Positions 7,109 through 16,447 of a DNA stretch of 43,342 nucleotides are shown here, piece after piece. Location: assembly GCA_026387235.1 (NCBI GenBank), contig JAPLMD010000004.1, positions 1 through 43,342 of the forward strand, read 5' to 3'. The DNA is from Candidatus Omnitrophota bacterium (GTDB lineage: Bacteria > Omnitrophota > Gorgyraeia > Gorgyraeales > Gorgyraeaceae). Positions within the stretch are counted from its first letter, which is position 1. Each line of letters starts with the position of its first letter. Below the pieces are notes generated by a model that saw nothing but the letters and a program-made list of their open reading frames with translations, had not been told where the DNA came from and searched no databases. The translations under genes were made by a program, and so were the position numbers.

Positions 7109-9728
7109 ATGAGGAACCCACAACCCACAACCCACAACCCGACCCACAACTCACAACGCATCCTCACAACTCATAGCAGAGCCATACTAATCTTGATACT
7201 CTTTACTATTATTTTCGCCATCAGCGTAGATAATGCCTTTGCTGCCTGGTACAATGCTAGCTGGAAATACCGCAAGAAAATTACCATTGACTACACCAAG
7301 GTCTCTGGCGGCGCTAACTTGAGCTATTTTCCAATGCTTTTTACCATGGCTGACTGGCAACTTAAAACTATTGCCAATGGCGGATATATGGGCAACTCCG
7401 GCGCTACAGATATTGTTTTTACCTCTTCTGACGAGGTTACCAAAATCCCGCACGAAATCGAGAAATTCACTGACTCTACTGGAGAGCTGAAAGCCTGGGT
7501 GAGAATCACCACGCTTTCGTGTAGCGCTGATACAATCATCTATATGTACTACGGCAATGCTGGCTGCGCTGACCAGCAGGATAAAACAGGGTTATGGAAT
7601 GACGGCGGATCAAGCTATTACAAAGGCGTGTGGCATTTTCCGAATGGCACAAGCCTGACTGCAAATGATTCTACAGGAAATGGAAACAATGGAACAGTTA
7701 GCGGAGCTAGTGCAACTACTGGACCGATTGATGGTGCGGCAAATTTCACGGGAACAACTAATTCTATTGTTACGCCTAGCACCTCTGCTTTAAACACTGA
7801 TATTCATACTATAAGTTTTTGGTTTAAACTTAATAGCACATCAGCTAACTGGACCAAGATTATGGGTTATCAAGCTGGGGGAACAGATAGGACTCCTGGT
7901 ATTTGGGTTTATCAGGCCGGGCAAAATATTCACTGGAAATATGATCCGGGTAATACTGGCACGAACGCTATCGGGCCTAATGGCGAAGGGACCAATTTTA
8001 TTCTAGGGCAGTGGTATTACATTGTGGGTGTAAAGAATGAAAAAGCTTTTTGGTTTTATGTTAATGGGGTTGAAAAATCTGGAGGTATAATAGTTGCTAA
8101 TCCAAAAACCTCTGGTAATGCTGCAATTGAATTTGGGTACGCTGGTTATGAGGCGCCATCTATGAATTTAGATGAAGCCCGCGTTGCTTCTACTGCTCGT
8201 TCCGCAGGCTGGATTGCCACCGAATACAATAACCAAAATTCTCCAGCTACTTTTTATAGCGTAGGAGACACAGCCGGCGTTACCTGGACCCAGGGCACTA
8301 ACCCATCTTGGAATAATAGAACCGGCTATGGATGTGTAGTTTATAACGATAAGATATGGATTATTGGCGGGTCGCTCAGCGGCACCGGTCGGAAAAACGA
8401 TGTCTGGTATTCAAGTGACGGAACTAACTGGACTCAGGCTACTGCAGCAGCGGGCTGGACAGCAAGGGATGGTCTGGGATGTGTAGTTTATGACAATAAG
8501 ATATGGGTTATGAGGGGAAATTGCTGTAAACCTGATGTTTGGTATTCAAGCGATGGCGTTAGCTGGACCCAGGCCACTGCAGACGCAGGTATGGGTGGAG
8601 GATATCTGTGGAAAAATGTTTTAGTTTTTCAAAATAAAATGTGGGTCATAGGTAAAACTAATTTCGTTAATTCAGTCTATTATTCAACCAATGGTGTTAA
8701 CTGGACGCTAGCCTCTGCGCCGTCCTGGCCAGGAAGGAATGGCCAGAATTGCTTAGTTTATGACAATAAGATGTGGCTTATAGGTGGAAGCCGCAATGCA
8801 ATAGCTCCCTGTCAAAGTTCTCAAACCGGAACTCTCAGCACTGACCAAGCTTACAATTATTCAATGGGGTATAAGTTTACTCCCACTATTGAAGGCAGGG
8901 TAACAGGATTCTACGGCTTTTTTAACGGCACAAAAACAGTAAGGCTTTATGATGCTAAGCATAGACCCAATAGCGTCTACTACAGTGACCGGCGTTGGAA
9001 CACAGTTTTTGACACAATTGGCAGTAGATAACATATTAGTTGTTTCAGGCGAAGTAAGGGTAGTTACTGCCATAGCATCAGATACATCTTTGACTGTTGA
9101 TACAGCATTTTCAGATAATCCCAATGATACTTCTCCGGATAAACATACTTTTAGGTGGTCATGGCCCTTTGTTAGTATTGATCCTCGGGTAAATGTAGAG
9201 CCTGGCTTAGTCTATTATGTGGTAGTTGAGGGAGCAGGAAGCGGTGGAGCAATTCGGAACTCTGCAACCATTCCTACAAGCTATGACTATGTTACAATAA
9301 ACGCCTCTGTTTATCAATCTCCCAGCGGTACATTTAATGCCAGCCCTACAGAAACGACTACTAGTATGTATGGCTTGGTAGATGTTCAGGTTGAAGATAG
9401 ATTAAGAGATGATGTCTGGTATTCGAGTGATGGCAGTAATTGGACGCAAGCTACGTCGAATGCTGCTTTTGGTTTAAGATCGAGCTATAGCTGCGAGGTT
9501 TTTGACAATAAGATGTGGGTTATTGGCGGAACTTTGCCTCAGTACTGCAGGCAGAAAGATGCCTGGTGGTCAACTGACGGCGCTAACTGGACGCGGGCTA
9601 CTTCAGCAGCCTGGGCAAACACCAGAGCTATGGATGCCAGTGTAGTTTTTAAAAATAGGCTATGGACATTTACCAGATGTGTTGGTGATAATGTACAGTA
9701 TACGAACAGCGACTACTGGAATCCGTAA
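7109..9728 (+). pseudogene. Frameshifted (or sequencing-error-split) secreted protein: DUF2341 + LamG-like + kelch-like repeats + DUF4082-like domain
   Basis: ORF 7064..9031 (WYNASWKYRKKITIDY..., DUF2341-like; VWYSSDGTNWTQAT repeats) ends inside a domain that continues in the +1 frame as 8949..9728 (TTVTGVGTQF...; VWYSSDGSNWTQAT repeats). The first ~15 codons of ORF 7064 are translated REP repeat, so an ATG at 7109 or later is the likelier start. Confidence 0.7.
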
Positions 9729-9742
9729 ATATAGGAGGAAAG

Positions 9743-10318
9743 ATGCGTTATAGGGTAAATATTGCAGGGATAATATATGTGGCTGTGATATTAGTTGTAT
9801 CGGAAAGTTGCATGGCTATAGATAATAAGCAGTCTAAGCAGGATATTGCGCAGACTGTGACGCAACCAGAGGTTCAGATGGCGCAAAAACTGCAGAAAGA
9901 GGGCAAGGCTAGTAAAGCGCTTCTGCACTGGGAGGCAGCGGCTAAATTACAGCCGGATAATATAGAGCTTACTAAACAGCTCGGCATGATGTATATTGTC
10001 GCTAAAAAATACGAGCCTGCAAAAAAGATTTTTGAAAGGATTATTTCATCCCAGGAACTGCTTATTGTTAAACAGGAAGCAATAGCCCAGCTTATCAAGA
10101 TAGCAAAAGAAGAAAAAAGCCTTGACAAGTTTATCTCTGATGCTGAAACAGGCATTGCCAAAGAACCTGAGAATGATGGAAACTACAGGAAACTTATAGA
10201 GGTTTATATTTCTACTGGAAAAACTCGCATGGCAGAGGATATGCTTAAAAAGGCAGTGAAAAAGTTTCCATCTAACCCTCAGTTTAAAGTGATGCTGGAG
10301 GGAGTTAAAAAACGCTGA
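9743..10318 (+). CDS. TPR-containing protein with N-terminal hydrophobic signal
   Basis: AGGAGG at 9733-9738 upstream; TPR-like HWEAAAKLQPDNIELTKQLGMMYIVAKKYEPAKKIFERII. Confidence 0.75.
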   Translation: MRYRVNIAGIIYVAVILVVSESCMAIDNKQSKQDIAQTVTQPEVQMAQKLQKEGKASKALLHWEAAAKLQPDNIELTKQLGMMYIVAKKYEPAKKIFERIISSQELLIVKQEAIAQLIKIAKEEKSLDKFISDAETGIAKEPENDGNYRKLIEVYISTGKTRMAEDMLKKAVKKFPSNPQFKVMLEGVKKR

Positions 10319-10357
10319 AACCACGCGGAACATGTGTGGTTATAGAGGGTAATAACT

Positions 10358-13300
10358 ATGCTCAATAAAAGGTCGTTCAAGGTCTTTCTGGTATTTTTGC
10401 TTCTTTACACATTACACGTTACACATTACACAAACATTGCGTCTTGCGCTGACAAAGGCAACCCTCCAGTCGCCCACTGGAGGGTTGACGAAGGCGGAGG
10501 ACCGACTGCATATGACGAGAGCGCGAATAACAATGACGGGACGCTTTATAACCATACAAAATTCGTGCCTGGCAAAATAGGCAAGGCATTGAGTTTTGAT
10601 GGAACAGATGATTATGTGGGTTTTTCAACTGTGCCTCTTACAGCCATTGATAATTGGACACTGGAAGCCTGGATAAATCCTTCTAATTTATCCCAGATGG
10701 GCATTGCTGTTTCTAATGGACCTGATAATGGCACCAGCACTTATAATGGTTATGCTTTTGGAGTTGGAAATGGGAGCGGGAGTCCAGGGAATAAGCTTCA
10801 GGGGCTTTTGCCTGGTGTAGCTTTTCTGGACAGCGGTTATACTTTTCCTTCTGCTAATCAGTGGTATCATGTTGTAATGCTGAGGGCTTCCGGGACTATA
10901 AAGTTTTATGTTAATGGTACTCAAACCTCTAACACATTTAATAACGTTCCGGTTACGCCAACAGCGTTTTATATAGGCTCTCAAACCGGAATCAGATATT
11001 TTAACGGCCTTATAGATGATGTCCGTGTTTATAACTACGCCCGCACAGCTGACCAGATACTCGTGGATTATAATAATGGCGCTGCCAGCCGCATAGGCGC
11101 AGGAACTGACCCGAATGAAGGCACTCTGCCTGTAGCTTATTGGCCGCTTAATGAAAACACTGGGACCACTGCGTATGACAGAAGTGGCAATGGGAATAAT
11201 GGAACGATTACTAATGCGGCTTGGGCTCCAGGTAAAGACAGCCCCGCGTTAAGCTTTGACGGTTCTGGCGATTATATAAACGCCGGCACAGGTGGTAACA
11301 TTATTACAGGCGCTCTTACTATAGAGGCATGGATTTATCCTACTGTTGTAGGGGGGAACTATAGAGCCATTGTTCAGAAAAGAGATGGTTCAGGTACTCA
11401 GTATGAATTCTATCTCTATACTTCAAATGGTGCTTTAAGTTATTATAATGGCACTCAATATATCTCTTCCTATATACCGCTGCTGAACAAATGGACTCAT
11501 GTGGCAGTTGTTAATAACAGTGATCTCAACAGCAACCTGAAACTTTATGCTGATGGAGTGGAAGTATATTCTAATGCTGGAGTAACAATACCTTCGTTTC
11601 CAACCGCTGCTTTATATATAGGAAGCATATATACCGGCGGAGAGACGTTTTCAGGTAAAATAGATGATGTAAAGATTTACGACTATGCCCGCACCCCAGC
11701 CCAGATAGCCTATGACTATAATAAAGGTAAGCCAGTGGCGCATTATAAGTTTGACGAAGGCGGAGGGAAAGTTGCGTATAATGAATTTGGCAATATTCAG
11801 CCAAATAATATTCCAAACCTGAAATTCTGGCTTAAGGCAGATGCTATCACCGGATTATCAGATGGAAGCTCAGTGAGTACATGGTCAGATTCTTCAGGTA
11901 ATGGTATTAATTTTACTCAGCCTACTGGGTCCAGACAGCCTGTTTATAAGGTGAATATTATTAATGGATGTCCTGTACTGAGGCTTGCAGCTGCTTCGCA
12001 GCAGACCATGACAAATTCAACAACTTTTACAAACCCTGTTACTGTAATTTACTTATCGCGTGAGACAGGCGGCACTAACGGAAGATTACTTACAGCCTTG
12101 AACAATAACTGGCTCATGGGTTACTGGGGTGGAGCCAGGCAGCAGGCTTATTTTGAGGGTTGGGTATCGAGTTCTGGAACTCCTGCGGCAGATACTAATT
12201 GGCACATCTATAGTTCAGTCCAGACAGGCTCATTGTCAACTTTATATGAGGATGGCGTGCAGATAGCAAGCAATGCGAATGGAGTTGCCGCCCCGAACGG
12301 CTTATGCCTGTCCGGCTATCTTGGATCAAGTGAATTTACAGACGGAGATATAGCGGAAGTGATAATGTATAATTCAGCGCTTTCAACTGACGACCGCATG
12401 TCTGTAGAAAATTACTTAAAGAATAAATATATGTCGGCAAATGCTTCCGGCTACGGTATATTGGTTGGCGATACGAAATTTGTGGATGGGAAGATTGGCA
12501 AAGCAGTGGATCTTGACGGAACAGATGATTATGTTGATGTTGCAGGTTTTACAATAGGTGGGATTCTAACAGTAGAAGCATGGGTCTATAATAGAAATGT
12601 GTATGCAAACTGGGCGAGGGTTATGGATTTTGGAAATGGAACGCCAAGCGATAATCTTTTAATAGCTAACTATGGAACCACCGGGAGGCTGGCAGCGGAT
12701 GGGTTTACTGGAACTAGCGAGGCGATGGTTATAACCGATGATGTATTTCCTCAAAATACCTGGGTGCATGTCGCTTGTATTTTTAATGGCGGTAACAGTA
12801 AAATATACTGGAACGGCCAGTTAAAAAAGACAGGGACTACCAGTACCCTGAACAATGTGTTGCGCACCAACTGTTTTATTGGCAGGAGTAATTGGGCAGC
12901 GGATCCGTATTTTAATGGCATGATGGATGATTTTAGGATTTATAATTATGAACGCACAGCCGATCAGGTAATGCAGGATTATAATGCAGGGTTTGTCAGC
13001 AGGATTGGCGCTCCAAGCGCTGGCACAGCTGACCCGTGGGGTGGAGCAATGCCAGTGGCGTGGTGGAAACTTGATGAAAATACAGGCGCATTGGCGCAGG
13101 ATACAAGCGGGAATGGAAATAATGGAACTCTGACCAATGGTCCTGTATGGGTACCTGGCAAAAATGGGCCTGCTTTAAGCTTTGATGGAAATGATGACAA
13201 GATTAATATTACAGATACGACTGGAAGTGTGTTAGATATAACAGGCAATTTAACAATAGAATGTCGGATTTATTCTACTTTAAATGACGGTACAAATTAC

Positions 13301-14314
13301 CGCCTATTTATTAACAAGGATAACCATCATGAATTAGGATTGACTCCTGCAGGAGTAGTTTTTTGGGCGATGAGTAATAATTGGAACTTTAACTTAACAG
13401 GATATACTTTGCCTTTGAGTCAGTGGGTGCATCTTGCTTTTGTTTATGATCAAAGCACAGTTAAACTTTATGCCAATGGTGTACAGGTGTATTCTGCTAA
13501 TCAGTCTGGCGCATTGACTCCGAATGATAATCCATTAGTTTTAGGTTGGAGGCTTTCTGGGGATAAGCCTTTAAGTGGCAAACTAGACGATGTCAAAATC
13601 TATAATTACGCCCGCACCCAGGCCCAGGTTGCCTGGGATTATAATGGCGCTAAGCCAGTCGGCCACTGGAGGTTTAATGAGGCTACAAGCGGCGCGGTTT
13701 CGACATCAGCCGGCGCAATAAAAGACGATTCAGGTAATTATAATGGCACAGCCTCAGCTACTACCTTCAGTTATGCAGCTGGCAAATATGGCGGAGCGCT
13801 TAATTTTGACGGGAATGATTATGTGTCGATCGGCAGTTTAGGTTCGTTTCCAACAACTGGTTCGTTAAGCTTCTGGGTCAATGCTACTGGAATGGCGAAT
13901 TACCGCAATCCCTTTACCACCAAGAGGGCAGGGGGGAATGCTGGGATAAGGTTTGAAGAAAATGCGAGCGGAAATTTTGGTGCTGTGATAGGCAATGATG
14001 GAGGCACATTTCTTAGTCATGCCTATATTTCCTCTGGTATGCAGACAAGTCGCTGGTATCATGTTACTTTAGTATGGGATACTTCAGCAAATAATGTCAA
14101 AGGATATTTGGATGGTATACAGGTTTTTAATGATAGTCATACCCTTTGGCCGACTACACTGCCGGATCTCGCTGTAGGTACAGGGTTCTCGAATGACGCT
14201 GAACGGCAATGGTATGGCTTAGTTGATGACGTCCGCATTTACAACTACGTCCGCACCGCTGACCAAATTCTGCAGGACTATAATAACGGCGCCTCATCCC
14301 GCCTCGGCGATTAA
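10358..14314 (+). CDS. Large secreted protein with at least five LamG/concanavalin A-like domains
   Basis: Repeated 'PVAHWRVDEGGGPTAYDESANNNDGTL...GKALSFDGTDDYV...LEAWINPS...GLIDDVRVYNYARTADQI' modules. Confidence 0.9.
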   Translation: MLNKRSFKVFLVFLLLYTLHVTHYTNIASCADKGNPPVAHWRVDEGGGPTAYDESANNNDGTLYNHTKFVPGKIGKALSFDGTDDYVGFSTVPLTAIDNWTLEAWINPSNLSQMGIAVSNGPDNGTSTYNGYAFGVGNGSGSPGNKLQGLLPGVAFLDSGYTFPSANQWYHVVMLRASGTIKFYVNGTQTSNTFNNVPVTPTAFYIGSQTGIRYFNGLIDDVRVYNYARTADQILVDYNNGAASRIGAGTDPNEGTLPVAYWPLNENTGTTAYDRSGNGNNGTITNAAWAPGKDSPALSFDGSGDYINAGTGGNIITGALTIEAWIYPTVVGGNYRAIVQKRDGSGTQYEFYLYTSNGALSYYNGTQYISSYIPLLNKWTHVAVVNNSDLNSNLKLYADGVEVYSNAGVTIPSFPTAALYIGSIYTGGETFSGKIDDVKIYDYARTPAQIAYDYNKGKPVAHYKFDEGGGKVAYNEFGNIQPNNIPNLKFWLKADAITGLSDGSSVSTWSDSSGNGINFTQPTGSRQPVYKVNIINGCPVLRLAAASQQTMTNSTTFTNPVTVIYLSRETGGTNGRLLTALNNNWLMGYWGGARQQAYFEGWVSSSGTPAADTNWHIYSSVQTGSLSTLYEDGVQIASNANGVAAPNGLCLSGYLGSSEFTDGDIAEVIMYNSALSTDDRMSVENYLKNKYMSANASGYGILVGDTKFVDGKIGKAVDLDGTDDYVDVAGFTIGGILTVEAWVYNRNVYANWARVMDFGNGTPSDNLLIANYGTTGRLAADGFTGTSEAMVITDDVFPQNTWVHVACIFNGGNSKIYWNGQLKKTGTTSTLNNVLRTNCFIGRSNWAADPYFNGMMDDFRIYNYERTADQVMQDYNAGFVSRIGAPSAGTADPWGGAMPVAWWKLDENTGALAQDTSGNGNNGTLTNGPVWVPGKNGPALSFDGNDDKINITDTTGSVLDITGNLTIECRIYSTLNDGTNYRLFINKDNHHELGLTPAGVVFWAMSNNWNFNLTGYTLPLSQWVHLAFVYDQSTVKLYANGVQVYSANQSGALTPNDNPLVLGWRLSGDKPLSGKLDDVKIYNYARTQAQVAWDYNGAKPVGHWRFNEATSGAVSTSAGAIKDDSGNYNGTASATTFSYAAGKYGGALNFDGNDYVSIGSLGSFPTTGSLSFWVNATGMANYRNPFTTKRAGGNAGIRFEENASGNFGAVIGNDGGTFLSHAYISSGMQTSRWYHVTLVWDTSANNVKGYLDGIQVFNDSHTLWPTTLPDLAVGTGFSNDAERQWYGLVDDVRIYNYVRTADQILQDYNNGASSRLGD

Positions 14315-14315
14315 G

Positions 14316-14340
14316 AATAAAAACAACCGCGGTTTTTATT
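14316..14340. terminator. Likely bidirectional terminator between convergent genes
   Basis: AATAAAAAC-aaccgcg-GTTTTTATT, 9-bp perfect stem between 10358..14314 (+) and 14336..14983 (-). Confidence 0.55.
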
Positions 14341-14983
14341 TTAAGGTGAACCTATTTAGGAAATTTGACGCGGTTTGTTCATCGTTTGTGGCGATTAAAA
14401 CAGTGCAGCCGTATTTTTGATTCAGATCTTTCAGGATATCTATTATCTTTTTAGCATTGGTATCATCCAGATTGGCAGTGGGTTCATCTGCCAGGATTAT
14501 AGATGGAAAATTCACCATGGCCCGCATGATAGCAACCCTTTGCTGTTCCCCAGAACTGAGTTCCTGAGGAAGGTGTTCAAGCCTTTCCTTAAGGCCTATT
14601 TTTTCAGCGAATTCTAAAACCCTTTCTATTTTTTTAGCGTTATCCCTGTCTAGAAGGACAGGTAATATTATATTGTCTTTTGCCTTGAGATTCGGCAAAA
14701 GATTAAAGGATTGAAAGATAAAGCCTATCTTTTGTTTTCTGAGATCAGCCAATCCATCGGATTCCAGGCCGGATATATCTATTCCGTCTATTGTGATTTT
14801 TCCTGAGGTAGGCTTGTCTATCGCCCCTATGATATTCATCAAGGTAGTTTTTCCGGCGCCTGACTGCCCGAAGATGACAAGCGCTTCCTGATCTTTTATA
14901 TCCAAGTTTATATTTTCAAGCACTCTGAGCTCTTTATTATTTGTTTTAAATACCTTAGTTATATTTTCTAATTTTATAGCCAT
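14336..14983 (-). CDS. ABC transporter ATP-binding protein, LolD/MacB-like
   Basis: Walker A GQSGAGKT, signature LSSGEQQRVAIMRA, Walker B IILADEPT. Confidence 0.92.
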   Translation of the reverse strand: MAIKLENITKVFKTNNKELRVLENINLDIKDQEALVIFGQSGAGKTTLMNIIGAIDKPTSGKITIDGIDISGLESDGLADLRKQKIGFIFQSFNLLPNLKAKDNIILPVLLDRDNAKKIERVLEFAEKIGLKERLEHLPQELSSGEQQRVAIMRAMVNFPSIILADEPTANLDDTNAKKIIDILKDLNQKYGCTVLIATNDEQTASNFLNRFTLK

Positions 14984-14986
14984 TTT

Positions 14987-16342
14987 TTATATTTTTTTTA
15001 TAGCGTCTGCCGGCGTAAGCTTTAAAATTTTTTGCAATCTGAGATATGCGGATATTGTTTGTATGACTACAGCAGCTGATATTGAATACAAAAAGATGTT
15101 TATGGAAAATGGAATCGAAACCCTGAGAACATTTTTTGCAAGATGCTGCGAACACGGAGGGTATGGATTTAGGTAGTAAGGCAATAGAGAAGGAAGGTTT
15201 ATTCTATGAATAAGGCTTGCCAGATAGCCCAATAATGCTCCTATCAATCCGCCTGTAATCGCAAGTATCATGTTTTCTGTAATTATGAGTTTTATTATAT
15301 TTTTGTCCATCCATCCGACAGCTTTTAATATTCCTATTTCGCCGGAACGTTCCAGCGTGGAGGCAAAGGCTGTTTTTATGATGAATAAAATAGAGATAGC
15401 CAGTGTTATGAAGAATATTGCCAGCATCAGGCTCTGGGTAATGTTTGAAAGCCCGGCAATGGCTTTGAGAAAATCACCGGAGGCAGTGACGGTCGCATTC
15501 TGGTCTATGGATTTTTTTATAGCGCTTTTATAAAAGTCAGGGTCTGCGCCCGGCTTTAATTTAACGAATACGATATCAACTATATTGCCGCGGCCTGTCA
15601 TTTCCACGGCTGTTTTTAAAGGTATGAACGCTTGAGCGCCTGCTATCTTCGCGTCTCGGCCTGAATCAATAATGCCTATAACGCTAAATACTCTTTGGCC
15701 TAAGTTAATGGCAGATCCTGGCTTTAAATAGCGCGTCCGCGCAAAGTCTTTATCTAAGATAGCGGCGTAAGCGTCGTCTTTTGAAAAAAATCTTCCTTCT
15801 ATGCTATTTATGTTGTTCGCGTTTATAGGGCCTATATCTTTTGCTTCAGGGCTTATTCCGGCAATAACCGTAGGGCTGAAATCAGGAGTATTTGGAGGCA
15901 TTCCTGATTCGCAGAAACTGCCAGGCGGGCCATAGTCACAAGGCTCACCCTCCAGCTTCCCATTTTTTATACCAGCCATTATCTCTTGCGCGCGTTGCTT
16001 AGAGGGAGGCGGAGGGGTTGAAAATGCCCATAATATAAGGGAGCCTTCAGCTGAGGCTACGAAATCAAGAGATTTTAATTTATCTACTGCTTCAATGGGA
16101 ATGGGAGTAAAGTTCTGCGGAAGTTTTACAATAGACCACGCGCAGGGTTCGCCCTGGAGCTGGACTATTATGTCCGAACCTGTTGCCTCAAGCGGTTTAG
16201 CGAATGACTTATGCGTGCTTTTTAATATAAGGAGTACAGAAACAATAAGCGCAATGCTTATGGATATGCCGGCAAGAGAGGTAAGCGTGTTTCTGCGCCT
16301 GGTAACAAGATTTTTTAAGGCTAACTTTATTAACATGCGCAT
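14987..16342 (-). CDS. ABC transporter permease, FtsX/MacB/LolC-like
   Basis: N-terminal KLALKNLVTRRRNTLTSLAGISISIALIV, MacB periplasmic-like domain, C-terminal FtsX-like TM segments; adjacent to the ATPase. Confidence 0.88.
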   Translation of the reverse strand: MRMLIKLALKNLVTRRRNTLTSLAGISISIALIVSVLLILKSTHKSFAKPLEATGSDIIVQLQGEPCAWSIVKLPQNFTPIPIEAVDKLKSLDFVASAEGSLILWAFSTPPPPSKQRAQEIMAGIKNGKLEGEPCDYGPPGSFCESGMPPNTPDFSPTVIAGISPEAKDIGPINANNINSIEGRFFSKDDAYAAILDKDFARTRYLKPGSAINLGQRVFSVIGIIDSGRDAKIAGAQAFIPLKTAVEMTGRGNIVDIVFVKLKPGADPDFYKSAIKKSIDQNATVTASGDFLKAIAGLSNITQSLMLAIFFITLAISILFIIKTAFASTLERSGEIGILKAVGWMDKNIIKLIITENMILAITGGLIGALLGYLASLIHRINLPSLLPYYLNPYPPCSQHLAKNVLRVSIPFSINIFLYSISAAVVIQTISAYLRLQKILKLTPADAIKKI

Positions 16343-16447
16343 ATTGTATCATCATGCGGGTAAAATATCAACCCTGCAAACGTATTATTTTTGAGCTAGA
16401 ACGCGAAAATACTTGACTTCTTCTAGGGCGATATTAAAATAGTCACA

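Noticed and set aside
6932-7154. Minus-strand ORFs with VIASEAKQS / CHCERSEAIS peptides
   Set aside because: These peptides are translations of the palindromic repeat, not real proteins; used only as evidence for the repeat.
8949-9728. Independent CDS start at 8949
   Set aside because: Begins mid-domain with no RBS and continues the kelch-like repeats of the preceding ORF; better explained as the downstream part of a frameshifted gene.
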